Origin: Segatella copri
Lineage (GTDB): Bacteria; Bacteroidota; Bacteroidia; Bacteroidales; Bacteroidaceae
Direction of reading: 5' to 3'
Assembly: GCF_009495355.1 (NCBI RefSeq)
Contig: NZ_VZAD01000097.1
Span: forward strand, 19,923 to 83,922
Length of the DNA stretch: 64,000 bases
The notes below the pieces were generated by a model that was not told the DNA's origin, ran no database searches, and was given only the letters and a program-made list of their open reading frames with translations. The position numbers were made by a program, and so were the translations under genes. Numbering within the stretch: position 1 is the stretch's first letter; each line of letters starts with the position of its first letter. This document shows, in pieces, positions 51,443-60,012 of the stretch.

Positions 51443-53401
51443 ATGCACGACAATCAGTTTAAGTATAGTGACGAGCGCTTTGCCGACCTGCAAATGCTGC
51501 GCTATCGCCTGAATGGTTTCGAGAACCTTTCGCTCTCTCAGAAACTGTACATCTTCTGCCTGGCCAAAGCCACGCTGATGGGACGCGACATCACCTTCGA
51601 CCAGCAGGGTAAATACAACCTGCGCATACGCAAAACCCTCGAGGCCTTATACCTATATTATAAGGAACGCGAGGAGGCTGAGAGTGACGAGTTCCAGAAA
51701 ATCGTTGTCTATCTCAAGAGAGTATGGTTCTCAAGCGGCATCTATCATCACTATGGTTGCGAGAAGATGAAGCCCGACTTCAGCGAAGAGTACTTCTATC
51801 AACTCATCGACGGCATGGACGAGAAACTGCTGCCACTGAAGAGAGGCGAGAACAAGGAAGACCTCCTCAACGAGCTCGTGCCGGTGATTTTTGACGACAC
51901 CGTATTGCCCAAGCGCGTCAATCAGACTGACGGCGAAGACCTGGTGAAGACGTCGGCCTGCAACTTCTATGAGAATGTGACGCAAGCCGAGGTGGAGCGC
52001 TTCTATGCCAAAATGAAGGAGCAGGGCAACGAAGAGGCTCCCTCGTACGGACTGAACTCCAAACTCACCAAGCGCAATGGCGAGATGATAGAGTTGGTGT
52101 GGGCTGAGAATGGCATGTATGGTGAGGCCATCCGCGAGATAACTTCATGGCTCCGTAAGGCTCAGAAGTATGCCGAGAACGAGCAGCAACGTCATGTCAT
52201 CGACCTGCTGCTGAAATACTACCATACGGGCGACTTGGCTGTTTTCGACCGCTACAGCATAGCCTGGGTAGAACAGCAGGAGGGTATGGTCGACTTCGTC
52301 AACGGCTTTATTGAGGTGTATGGCGACCCACTGGCACTGAAGGGTACCTGGGAGGGAATCGTAGAATACAAAGACATCGAGGCCACCAAGCGAACACAGA
52401 CCATCAGCAGCTACGCCCAGTGGTTTGAAGACCATTCGCCTGTTGACCCACGCTTCCGCAAACCCGTGGTCAAGGGAGTCACTGCCAATGTCATCTGTGC
52501 TGCCATGCTCGGTGGTGATGAATATCCTGCATCGGCAATAGGCATCAACCTGCCCAATGCCAACTGGATAAGACAGACCTATGGATCGAAAAGTGTCACG
52601 ATAGGAAATCTGACCGAGGCATACAAAAAGGCTGCTCATGGCAACGGATTCGATGAGGAGTTTGTCATCGACAAGGATACTCTCGCCATGATAGAGAAAT
52701 ATTCCGACCTGACGGACGACTTGCATACCGACCTGCATGAATGTTTGGGACACGGCAGCGGTCAACTGTTGCCAGGAACCGACCCTGATGCTCTGAAGGC
52801 TTACGGCAATACCATCGAGGAAGCCCGCGCCGACCTCTTTGGCTTGTATTATATGGCCGACGAGAAACTGGTGGAACTGGGACTCCTGCCCGATGCTGAG
52901 GCCTACAAGGCGCAGTATTATACATATCTGATGAATGGTCTGCTCACTCAAACCATCCGTATCAAGGAAGGCGACAAGATAGAGGAGGCCCACATGCGCA
53001 ACCGTGCACTCATCGCCTGGTGGACTCTTCGTCATTCACAAGGAGCTGTATCGCTCGTTCAGCGTGAAGGCAAGACCTATGTGCAGATCACAGATTATGA
53101 AGCACTGAGGAATGTTTTCGGAACACTGCTTGCCGAAATTCAGCGCATCAAGAGCGAGGGTGACTTCGAGGCTGCTCGCAGTCTGGTGGAAGAGTATGCA
53201 GTCAACATCGACCCAACGTTGCATCACGAAATCAGACAGCGATACGAGTTGCTTAATCTGGTGCCCTATAAGGGTTTCATCAATCCCAAAATGACGATCC
53301 TTTATGACGAGCAAGGCAATCCTGTAGATGTGCTTTTAGACTACACTGAGAGCTACACCGACCAGATGCTGCGATACTCTGAAGAGTATGGAACATTATA
53401 A
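51443..53401 (+). CDS. dipeptidyl peptidase 3 family metallopeptidase (M49)
   Basis: 652 residues, no signal peptide, so probably cytoplasmic. The zinc motif HExxGH is present as HECLGH (432-437), with the third ligand in EEARAD (459-464). Family M49 removes dipeptides from the N-terminus of short peptides. The N-terminal lobe includes YRLNGFENLSLSQKLYIFCLAKATL, seen in bacterial members. Followed 33 bases later by a NUDIX gene. Confidence 0.92.
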   Translation: MHDNQFKYSDERFADLQMLRYRLNGFENLSLSQKLYIFCLAKATLMGRDITFDQQGKYNLRIRKTLEALYLYYKEREEAESDEFQKIVVYLKRVWFSSGIYHHYGCEKMKPDFSEEYFYQLIDGMDEKLLPLKRGENKEDLLNELVPVIFDDTVLPKRVNQTDGEDLVKTSACNFYENVTQAEVERFYAKMKEQGNEEAPSYGLNSKLTKRNGEMIELVWAENGMYGEAIREITSWLRKAQKYAENEQQRHVIDLLLKYYHTGDLAVFDRYSIAWVEQQEGMVDFVNGFIEVYGDPLALKGTWEGIVEYKDIEATKRTQTISSYAQWFEDHSPVDPRFRKPVVKGVTANVICAAMLGGDEYPASAIGINLPNANWIRQTYGSKSVTIGNLTEAYKKAAHGNGFDEEFVIDKDTLAMIEKYSDLTDDLHTDLHECLGHGSGQLLPGTDPDALKAYGNTIEEARADLFGLYYMADEKLVELGLLPDAEAYKAQYYTYLMNGLLTQTIRIKEGDKIEEAHMRNRALIAWWTLRHSQGAVSLVQREGKTYVQITDYEALRNVFGTLLAEIQRIKSEGDFEAARSLVEEYAVNIDPTLHHEIRQRYELLNLVPYKGFINPKMTILYDEQGNPVDVLLDYTESYTDQMLRYSEEYGTL

Positions 53402-53434
53402 TGAAACAATAAGAACATTCATAAACTTTCAGTT

Positions 53435-53986
53435 GTGATAGAATCTAAAGTAATCAATCAGCATCACGACAACGAGGAAGAGCAGTTTCCCATCGTCGAC
53501 GAACAGGGAAACATCCTCGGTGCCATCAGTCGCGGACATGCCCACGATGGATGTAAAATCCTGCATCCGGTGGTGCATCTGCATGTATTCAACAGCAGGG
53601 GAGAACTCTACTTGCAACATCGTCCTGCCTGGAAAGATATTCAGCCCGACAAATGGGACACGGCTTGCGGAGGACATGTTGACCTGGGCGAGAGCGTAGA
53701 AATTGCGCTTCGCAGAGAGGTGAGAGAGGAGTTAGGAATGACCGACTATGAGCCCGTCAGCATGGGGCATTATGTATTCGAAAGCCTGAAGGAAAAAGAA
53801 CTTGTTTACGTTCATCGCTGCGTCTACGACGGACCGGTCTGTCCTGATAAGGATGAGTTGGCAGGCGGACGCTTCTGGAGCAAAGAGGAGATCAGCGAGA
53901 ATATGGGAAAGAATATCTTTACTCCCAACTTTGAGAATGAATACAAACGCTTCTTCTTGAATCAGAAAGAGAATCAATCCGATTAA
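53435..53986 (+). CDS. NUDIX hydrolase
   Basis: 183 residues, starting with GTG at 53435; no nearer ATG gives a complete N-terminus. The Nudix box is intact, GHVDLGESVEIALRREVREELG (read as G-x5-E-x7-R-E-x2-E-E-x-G). The core LHPVVHLHVFNSRGELYLQHRP and KWDTACGGH resemble isopentenyl-diphosphate isomerase-like Nudix proteins, but the isomerase cysteine/glutamate set is not evident; the substrate is unknown. Last gene of the AraC-DPP3-NUDIX set. Confidence 0.88.
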   Translation: MIESKVINQHHDNEEEQFPIVDEQGNILGAISRGHAHDGCKILHPVVHLHVFNSRGELYLQHRPAWKDIQPDKWDTACGGHVDLGESVEIALRREVREELGMTDYEPVSMGHYVFESLKEKELVYVHRCVYDGPVCPDKDELAGGRFWSKEEISENMGKNIFTPNFENEYKRFFLNQKENQSD

Positions 53987-54020
53987 ATGAAGGAGATAAG
54001 GGAGTTAAATTCAATATTTC

Positions 54021-54263
54021 TGTATCAAAGTGTATCATTCCAATTTTTGATACAAAATATATATTAACTATTTGATATATAGATAGTTAGGTTGTATCAG
54101 TGCGATACAGGAGTGTATCGCTGGATAGATTCTACGACGACATCTGTATCGGGTTTGATACACTCTAACTATCTGATATATAGTATTTTATCTATCATTT
54201 TGTATCGATTCGAAAGTGATACACTCTGATACAGTGTGATACACTTTGATACAGTATGATACA
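54021..54263. repeat. array of fourteen GATACA/TGTATC motifs, the last five phased at 10 bp
   Basis: TGTATC at 54021, 54031, 54093, 54114, 54145 and 54201; GATACA (its complement) at 54049, 54104, 54157, 54218, 54228, 54238, 54248 and 54258. The last five and the first two are spaced exactly 10 bases. Between them are related blocks aactatttgatatatag / taactatctgatatatag. Non-coding spacer between the convergent NUDIX and alkylation-repair genes. Confidence 0.85.
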
Positions 54264-54340
54264 CGCCATACATACATTTATAAGTCTGTAGTTTTCACCA
54301 TCTATGCATGGTGTTTCCTTCCTGTAAGTATGATGTTTAT

Positions 54341-54374
54341 GGGAGCGAAAGATAATTTTCCCGTTTTCGCTCCC
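54341..54374 (-). terminator. hairpin downstream of the alkylation-repair gene
   Basis: Perfect stem gggagcgaaa (54341-54350) / tttcgctccc (54365-54374), 14-base loop. 37 bases after the stop of the gene at 54411-55022. No T run on the minus strand, so termination is only likely. A third partial copy (gagcgaaagata) lies at 54384-54395. Confidence 0.5.
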
Positions 54375-54410
54375 ACAAATCTCTGAGCGAAAGATATAGA
54401 TCTATAATAA

Positions 54411-55022
54411 TCAGAACAAGATACCTTTCAACGCTTTCTGAGCGATGGTGTCATAGCTTTCATCCATGTCGGCAAAGCGCATCACACAGTTGGCTGCTGC
54501 ATGTTTTACACCCATATGATTACCTTGCAACGCAATGGCTGCCTGGTCAAGAAACTCGTTGATGCCCCGTTCGTTGGCCTCTCGTTTGGCAGCAAACAGG
54601 CGCGCAAGAATATGGTAACCGGCAATCTCGTAGAGAGGCTTGTCTGAGGCTATCCACTGATAAGCTATTACAGGCGCATAGTCGACATACTGCAACAGAT
54701 TGAACGCCAGCATTTCCGCCATTTCCTGACCTGCTACCTGTTCCATCCATAAATCAGCAATTTCTGGGAGCATCTGTTCTGCAGGCATGATAAGTGTAGC
54801 CAATATCTTGCATTCACGGATGTTTTCCTTCCACAACTCTATAGCCAGATCATAATCCTTGCCATATTCCGTTGCCATCTTCTTGAGTTCTACAAAGGGA
54901 ACACCCCAGTTGATCTTATATTCAATGCCTTTATCGCGCATCGACTGTGAGGTGGGGCCACTCATAAGCAACCTGAAAGATCGCTTTATCTCCATCAGTT
55001 TCTGATGTGTCTGTTCATTCAT
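54411..55022 (-). CDS. DNA alkylation repair protein (AlkD-like HEAT-repeat glycosylase family)
   Basis: 203 residues, all-helical. Helix pairs such as PFVELKKMATEYGKDYDLAIELWKENIRECKILATLIMP and MAEMLAFNLLQYVDYAPVIAYQWI match AlkD-type HEAT-like repeats that wrap around DNA carrying alkylated bases. Length is slightly short of AlkD. Key AlkD aromatic/Asp residues cannot be assigned securely by eye, so catalytic activity is uncertain. Confidence 0.8.
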   Translation of the reverse strand: MNEQTHQKLMEIKRSFRLLMSGPTSQSMRDKGIEYKINWGVPFVELKKMATEYGKDYDLAIELWKENIRECKILATLIMPAEQMLPEIADLWMEQVAGQEMAEMLAFNLLQYVDYAPVIAYQWIASDKPLYEIAGYHILARLFAAKREANERGINEFLDQAAIALQGNHMGVKHAAANCVMRFADMDESYDTIAQKALKGILF

Positions 55023-55121
55023 AACTATCTGATTAACAAATAATTTCTTGTTTTTATTAAATAGAGAAATTTAGCAAGCTTGAAAGAGTAGGGGCTTTTC
55101 CCTACCATAGGGAAACTGGAA

Positions 55122-55961
55122 TTACAGCTTCATCACCTGGCAGAACATACCTTCGAATTCTTTCTCCAAGCCTGTGGGTTGTTCACGGAAAATACCAAAG
55201 AGGGCACTTCCGCTTCCGCTCATGGCAGCATACACAGCGCCAGCATCATACAGGCTCTGTTTGATGGCAGCCAACTCAGGATGCATAGCAAAGATAGGAG
55301 CCTCAAAGTCGTTTACCAGCTCATCTTTCCACGTCTCGATAGGCTGTCTGACAATATCTCTGCAGCACTTTGCCGGAGTCTTTGGTACAATGGCTGCATA
55401 CGCGTCACGCGTACTTACTGCTACTGAGGGCTTTACCACAGCCAGATAGTAACCGCCAAGACCAGCGCCAGGCACATCGGCAGGCATCAGTACATCACCA
55501 ATTCCTTCGGCATAAGAAGGGTCAGCGGTGATGAAAAAAGCACAGTCTGCACCTAATTTGGCTGCATAACGTTCCATCTCAGGTATACCAATATTCAGTC
55601 GGAAACGCTCATCCAAAAGGCGAATCATATAGGCTGCATCGGAAGAACCGCCTCCCAAACCAGCCTGTGTGGGAATGCGCTTCACGAGATGTGCATGAAC
55701 ACGAGGCAACTGGAAGTCGGCAGCCAAGAGCTGATAAGCTTTTATCACAAGATTGTCTTCTTCATTACAGTCGACATCATTTCCTGTGATTTTAAGGTCA
55801 CAGGGTGACTCACTTGGAAATTTCTCATCCATGTACTTGATTTCAAGTGCATCAGTAAGAGGTATGGGATAAAAGACGGTTTCAAGATTATGATAACCAT
55901 CCGGACGCTTACTTACGATATTAAGTCCAAGATTTATCTTGGCGCAAGGAAATGTAATCAT
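55122..55961 (-). CDS. ispE: 4-diphosphocytidyl-2-C-methyl-D-erythritol kinase
   Basis: GHMP kinase of the MEP isoprenoid pathway. 279 residues: N-terminal CAKINLGLNIVSKRPDGYHNLETVFYPI, the ATP-binding PTQAGLGGGSSDAAYMIRLL, GADCAFFI, and C-terminal AAMSGSGSALFGIF. All hallmarks present. It has its own promoter at 56050-56080. Confidence 0.96.
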   Translation of the reverse strand: MITFPCAKINLGLNIVSKRPDGYHNLETVFYPIPLTDALEIKYMDEKFPSESPCDLKITGNDVDCNEEDNLVIKAYQLLAADFQLPRVHAHLVKRIPTQAGLGGGSSDAAYMIRLLDERFRLNIGIPEMERYAAKLGADCAFFITADPSYAEGIGDVLMPADVPGAGLGGYYLAVVKPSVAVSTRDAYAAIVPKTPAKCCRDIVRQPIETWKDELVNDFEAPIFAMHPELAAIKQSLYDAGAVYAAMSGSGSALFGIFREQPTGLEKEFEGMFCQVMKL

Positions 55962-56049
55962 ATACTTATTTCTGTTTAGGGTTTATACTGTAAAATTGCA
56001 GAGAACATCAAGCTTGCTTGAATATCTGCCGAGCGCAGCTTATCTTATG

Positions 56050-56080
56050 CAAAGATACGATAATTCATACATAAAGCAAA
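56050..56080 (-). promoter_or_regulatory. ispE promoter
   Basis: Minus-strand TATCTTTG (plus 56050-56057) and TTTG (plus 56077-56080), 19-base spacer. The leader of about 80 bases contains a small stem, tcaagc/gcttga, near 56007. Confidence 0.6.
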
Positions 56081-56506
56081 ATTAATTTTATTTTTTTTCG
56101 CTTACAAAAATAAAAAAAGCTTATAACAAAACTAAACTATTCGAAATGAATCAGGCAAGTAAGTTTATTCCTTGCTGTTTTTTCTATTTTCTTATGTGTT
56201 CTCGTATAATAAAATATATATCTTTTATTCCTAATTTCTTAGTTCTCTTTTTAGAGATTAATGGACATTATGATAAATAATTGATATAGGAACTCTCCTT
56301 TCATATATGAAGTTTGTGCCACTTGTGCCAAAGTGCCATGTGGCATTTCATTACCAAAAGTACCATAAATACTGTTTTTTTTCTATATTTTCTATATTTG
56401 TGCCACTTGGCGCATTGGCGTAAGTGGCGCAAAGTGGCACAAAATATCTATTCTGCTATAACTGAAATTTTTCCATCTTTCAAGCGGTCTGCATTGCAAG
56501 TCAACT
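56081..56506. other. intergenic region with gtgccactt repeats
   Basis: No coding sequence seen. AT-rich, then tttgtgccactt occurs as direct copies at 56313-56324 and 56397-56408, and its exact complement aagtggcacaaa at 56432-56443. This gives a 12-bp perfect inverted pair enclosing gcgcattggcgtaagtggc. Further ttgtgcc, aagtgcc and gtggc words lie between. Confidence 0.6.
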
Positions 56507-56671
56507 TTAGACTGCCAAATCCTGACCATCTGCCTTGATAGTCTGACGTTCGGTGCTCAAGACAAGTTTATAGACTGGTTTGGTGGTTTCCACTGTTTCT
56601 ACCAACACACGCTTGCCATTCTTATAACCCACAGCCACGACTTTACCTGGCTGATACTTTGTCTTCCCAAC
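56507..56671 (-). pseudogene. remnant of a GH2 beta-galactosidase (C-terminal part)
   Basis: 55 in-frame codons follow directly after the nitroreductase TGA (56672-56674). They read VGKTKYQPGKVVAVGYKNGK, then RVLVETVETTKPVYKLVLS and TERQTIKADGQDLAV before TAA. 'YxPGxxKVVAYxxGKxVxxxxVxTxxxPxxLxLxxDRxTIxADGxDL' is the usual junction of DUF4982-type and following Ig-like domains in Bacteroidota GH2 enzymes. There is no start codon and the rest of the gene is missing. Confidence 0.65.
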
Positions 56672-57184
56672 TCAGATTTCCTCTATGATTTCGTCCATGG
56701 CTTTGCGATTCTTAGGATTATGCGGACAGTCTTCTGCCATATGGCCGAAAGGAATGATCACCACAGCCTCGTAGCCCTCGCATGGGAAGAGTTCCTTCAT
56801 CTTGTTGCTATCGTAGGCACATACCCAGCAGGTACCCAATCCGCGTTCTGTGGCAGCCAGGCAAAGATGCTCGGCAGCTATCGCCACATCAATGTCACCA
56901 TGAGGTTTGTTGTCGTACTTTCGCACCCAATTGTCCTCGGTGTTCTTCATACCGATGATATACATAGGAGCCGTCTTGAACCACTCTCTGTCGTAGCATT
57001 CCTGCAATTTTTTCATTGCTTGTTCCGAACGTACGATGAGCCATTTCCAGGGCTGGCGGTTGCATGCTGAAGGAGCCAGTCGTACGCACTCCATTATATA
57101 CTCCAGATCTTCCTTGCTAACAGGTTCTGCCGTAAACTTGCGGGCGGAGAATCGCTCGCCTGCTAATGATTTAAAATCTTGCAT
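56672..57184 (-). CDS. nitroreductase family protein
   Basis: 170-residue FMN-dependent oxidoreductase, usually a homodimer. N-terminal ERFSARKFTAEPVSKEDLEYIMECVRLAPSACNRQPWKW binds FMN phosphate; VAIAAEHLCLAATERGLGTCWVCAYD is the family's central helix; the end is HNPKNRKAMDEIIEEI. Physiological substrate unknown. The promoter at 57246-57277 overlaps the upstream terminator. In-frame with the GH2 remnant beyond its stop. Confidence 0.9.
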   Translation of the reverse strand: MQDFKSLAGERFSARKFTAEPVSKEDLEYIMECVRLAPSACNRQPWKWLIVRSEQAMKKLQECYDREWFKTAPMYIIGMKNTEDNWVRKYDNKPHGDIDVAIAAEHLCLAATERGLGTCWVCAYDSNKMKELFPCEGYEAVVIIPFGHMAEDCPHNPKNRKAMDEIIEEI

Positions 57185-57245
57185 AATCTTCTACTTTATT
57201 CAGGTTCGTATTGGAAAATTGAAAATAATTGTAAATTTCACATCG

Positions 57246-57277
57246 CAAATGTACAAAATATCCCTCAAACGCCAAAA
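57246..57277 (-). promoter_or_regulatory. promoter of the nitroreductase gene
   Basis: Minus-strand TACATTTG (plus 57246-57253) with TTTTG 19 bases upstream (plus 57273-57277). The -33 element falls in the loop of the GH28 terminator hairpin. Confidence 0.6.
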
Positions 57278-57292
57278 CATTTGAGGGATATT
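57257..57292 (-). terminator. terminator after the polygalacturonase gene
   Basis: Perfect 13-bp stem aatatccctcaaa (57257-57269) / tttgagggatatt (57280-57292), 10-base loop, 24 bases after the GH28 stop, followed on the minus strand by a short T run (TTTTG). Confidence 0.75.
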
Positions 57293-57315
57293 AACAGAAT
57301 ATCTTCTTAAAACTT

Positions 57316-58773
57316 CTATTTCTCCTTTCCGAAAAGATTATCTTGAGGAGTTACGGTCGTAGGTGTACCTACTTTGCCACCGATGTGGCTGGAACTTATG
57401 TTGACATCCAAGGCATTTTCGAAACTAAGGCCTATCTTTGCCTTCGCTACATCCACATTGTTGAACATGACGTTGAAGACAGGCTTGGCCTGAGTACCTT
57501 GGAGCACAAGGGCTGCTTGCTTCACACTGTTACACTTCAGTCCGTCGATGAAAATATTTCTGATGGTAGAGAAGTAATGATTGTCCTGCCCTTCACCAGC
57601 ATAACGGCTGGTGACATAAAAGAGGTCTTCCACCTCGTCGAAACTGCAGTTCTTCACATACACATTCTCTACAAAACCACCGCGGTCGGGATTGGTCTTG
57701 ATGAAGATGCCGCGCTTGCAATAGCCCGCATAGTCGCAGTCTTCTACAATCACGTTTCTCACACCTGCCGACATTTCGCTTCCTATCACCACAGCGTGCA
57801 GTCCCTTGAAATGGCAGTTGCGGATAATGATGTTCTCAGAAGGCATCTTGGCGTTCCATCCGTCATTGTCGCGTCCGCTCTTGATCGCCACGTTGTCGTC
57901 GCCGTTGTTAAACTCCACGCCTTCTATCAGTACATTGCGCGAGCACTCTGGGTCTATTCCGTCGTTGTTCACAAGTTTAGCATCATAACGCAGATTGCGG
58001 CAGATGATGTTCTCGCTCTTCAGCAGATGCACACACCAGAAAGGAGAGTTGGTAATCTTTACTCCCTCAATGGTTACGCCCTGACAGTTGTACAGTTGCA
58101 AGAGCTGTGGGCGCAGCCAGTGCCCCTTACCGAACTGGCGGTCCTTCAGTGCCACCTCCTCATGATTCATCTTGCGGCTCAAGTCTTTGTCAAATTTCTG
58201 TTTGGGTCGCCACTGGGCAAAAGTCGTCATGGCGTTTCCGTTGATGGTTCCCTCGCCGATAATGGCTACATCATGGCATCCATAACCATAGATGAAGGGC
58301 GAATAGTTATAGAGGAAAGTTCCCTCCCAGCTGGTGCTAACCACGGGATAATACTTCTCCTCGGGTGCAAACTTCAGTGTGGCGCCCTTCTGCAGTTCGA
58401 TACAGACATTGCTTGCCAGCACGATAGGTCCCTTAATATAATAGGTACCCGCGGGAACCACAATTTTTGCTCCCTTCATGGCAGAAGCCTTCCTGATGGC
58501 CTTGGCAAAGGCAGCCCGGCAGTCAGTCTTACCATCGTTCTTAGCTCCCAACCGGCTGATAAGCAGAGTCTTTTCTGCTATTTTTGCACCGGAAATGTTA
58601 GTAAGGATACTGTCGCGAAGTCGTACCCTCTCCTGCTCTACGGCAGAAGACTGATGACACGTATTTTCGTCCTTGGAATGAGAATGCGAACCGCAGTTCA
58701 CCTGCCGTGCGTTCGCTGTGAGGCAACAGAATGCAAGACATACTGCTGCCAAGAGATTTGTTTTAGTTTTCAT
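57316..58773 (-). CDS. secreted GH28 polygalacturonase
   Basis: 485 residues with signal peptide (MKTKTNLLAAVCLAFCCLTANA). Right-handed beta-helix of glycoside hydrolase family 28: GAKNDGKTDCRAAFAKAI at the start, INGNAMTTFAQW, then the catalytic aspartates in NNDGIDPE and NGDDNVAIKSG, the conserved His in GLHAVVIGSEMSAG, and RGIFIKT for the RIK motif. Hydrolyses polygalacturonate or related oligomers, probably exo-acting given the VIGSEMS type. Fits with the PL9-like lyase and uxaB elsewhere in the window. Confidence 0.92.
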   Translation of the reverse strand: MKTKTNLLAAVCLAFCCLTANARQVNCGSHSHSKDENTCHQSSAVEQERVRLRDSILTNISGAKIAEKTLLISRLGAKNDGKTDCRAAFAKAIRKASAMKGAKIVVPAGTYYIKGPIVLASNVCIELQKGATLKFAPEEKYYPVVSTSWEGTFLYNYSPFIYGYGCHDVAIIGEGTINGNAMTTFAQWRPKQKFDKDLSRKMNHEEVALKDRQFGKGHWLRPQLLQLYNCQGVTIEGVKITNSPFWCVHLLKSENIICRNLRYDAKLVNNDGIDPECSRNVLIEGVEFNNGDDNVAIKSGRDNDGWNAKMPSENIIIRNCHFKGLHAVVIGSEMSAGVRNVIVEDCDYAGYCKRGIFIKTNPDRGGFVENVYVKNCSFDEVEDLFYVTSRYAGEGQDNHYFSTIRNIFIDGLKCNSVKQAALVLQGTQAKPVFNVMFNNVDVAKAKIGLSFENALDVNISSSHIGGKVGTPTTVTPQDNLFGKEK

Positions 58774-58828
58774 AGGTTAAGTGCTTTGATTAATTGCTAT
58801 TATCTAAATATATGAGTAGTTCGGGGTG

Positions 58829-60004
58829 TTATCTGTTGCGATGTTTCATGTACCAGGGGTGTACGAAGAAATTGTAGAGCCCCAAGCTGATGACCAGCAG
58901 TCCCAAGCACGCATAAGGCGCACGGCTGCTGTCGGAAGAGAGGAAACCAAACTTCAGGAGGAAGCCCAGACTGATGCCCGTCTCCCATGCCAGGAAGAAA
59001 GAACTCTGGCTGGTGCCTCGCTGACAGTGTTTTGACAACTTGAGGTAGAAAAGCAGAAAACGGCTTCCGGTGATGCCAGAGGCAAAGCCTATCATGGCTG
59101 GCTGCATGTAATCGAGTGCACGTGCCTGATGGGTGAACTCCATCAGCACAGCCGCTGCCAGCACGATGATACCCGTAAGCACCTCACTCTTCAGTTCGGC
59201 ATTGGCAAAGGCAAAACGCTCAGCCACTATTGCCATGGCCAATCCTGCCAACAACATAGCATAGTAGGTAACACTGTGAACCTGAGCCAACAGCACGCCA
59301 ACCACCATCATGATGAGTATCAAATTAACAAAGAGAGGCAAGCCCTGCGGCAGGAAGAAGCGGTCAAGACTGAACAGTGGCATCTTCTCGGATGGGGCCT
59401 TGAAGGGGAAACGCACCATCGCTATCAGCACAAAGGATGCAAGTGCCAGCACACCCGAAAATACGGGGATGTAACAATAGCCCCAGAAGCCATAGACTAT
59501 GAGTGCTGCTAAAGGTCCCATGGCCAAAGCCAGTCGGCCAAACCATGCTATGATGTGATTGGCTGCCGTGCGCTGAAACGACTCGCAGATGTCTATCGCC
59601 AGCGTACTGCCCAGCACCATCGCTGCCAGTCCCAAGAAGGCTCCGATGGCAAAACGAACCAAGAGCAACAGTCGGAACTCCATCTCCACTCCCAGCACAA
59701 ACTCTAAATAATAAGCCAGGCCCATACAGAGCACCAAGCCCAGGATGGAGTACTGGCATACATGGTTGCGACGATAGCGCTGAACATAATAAGAGCAGAA
59801 CCCGCCCAGGGCAAAGAGTCCTGCTCCATATATTCCCATAACCAGTCCTGTCTGCATGCCGTCCAGTCCTCTGCCCAACAGATAGAATGGCAAGGTGGGC
59901 AGCAAGCTATAAGCCGACATCATGAGCAGCAGATTGGCAAGAGCCAGCATCCAGAACTCACGATGCCATAACTTCAGATGTACTGGTGTATTCTGTGTAT
60001 CCAT
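58829..60004 (-). CDS. major facilitator superfamily transporter
   Basis: 391 residues with about 12 predicted membrane helices (for example FWMLALANLLLMMSAYSLLPTLPFYLL; GMQTGLVMGIYGAGLFALGGFCSYYVQRYRRN with a motif A-like loop; LALAMGPLAALIVYGFWGY). The substrate cannot be read. It starts 8 bases after the panB stop on the same strand and so is probably in the panB transcript; a link with GH28 downstream (55-base gap) is also possible. Confidence 0.88.
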   Translation of the reverse strand: MDTQNTPVHLKLWHREFWMLALANLLLMMSAYSLLPTLPFYLLGRGLDGMQTGLVMGIYGAGLFALGGFCSYYVQRYRRNHVCQYSILGLVLCMGLAYYLEFVLGVEMEFRLLLLVRFAIGAFLGLAAMVLGSTLAIDICESFQRTAANHIIAWFGRLALAMGPLAALIVYGFWGYCYIPVFSGVLALASFVLIAMVRFPFKAPSEKMPLFSLDRFFLPQGLPLFVNLILIMMVVGVLLAQVHSVTYYAMLLAGLAMAIVAERFAFANAELKSEVLTGIIVLAAAVLMEFTHQARALDYMQPAMIGFASGITGSRFLLFYLKLSKHCQRGTSQSSFFLAWETGISLGFLLKFGFLSSDSSRAPYACLGLLVISLGLYNFFVHPWYMKHRNR

Positions 60005-60012
60005 ACTTTAAT

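Noticed and set aside
54021..54263. GATACA array considered as a CRISPR array or tRNA/attachment cluster
   Set aside because: Units are only 10 bp with no spacers of CRISPR length, no cas genes are near, and no tRNA fold is present.
57343..58815. 490-codon plus-strand frame opposite the GH28 gene
   Set aside because: Antisense shadow: the minus-strand protein has a signal peptide and full GH28 motifs, while this frame has no recognisable domain.
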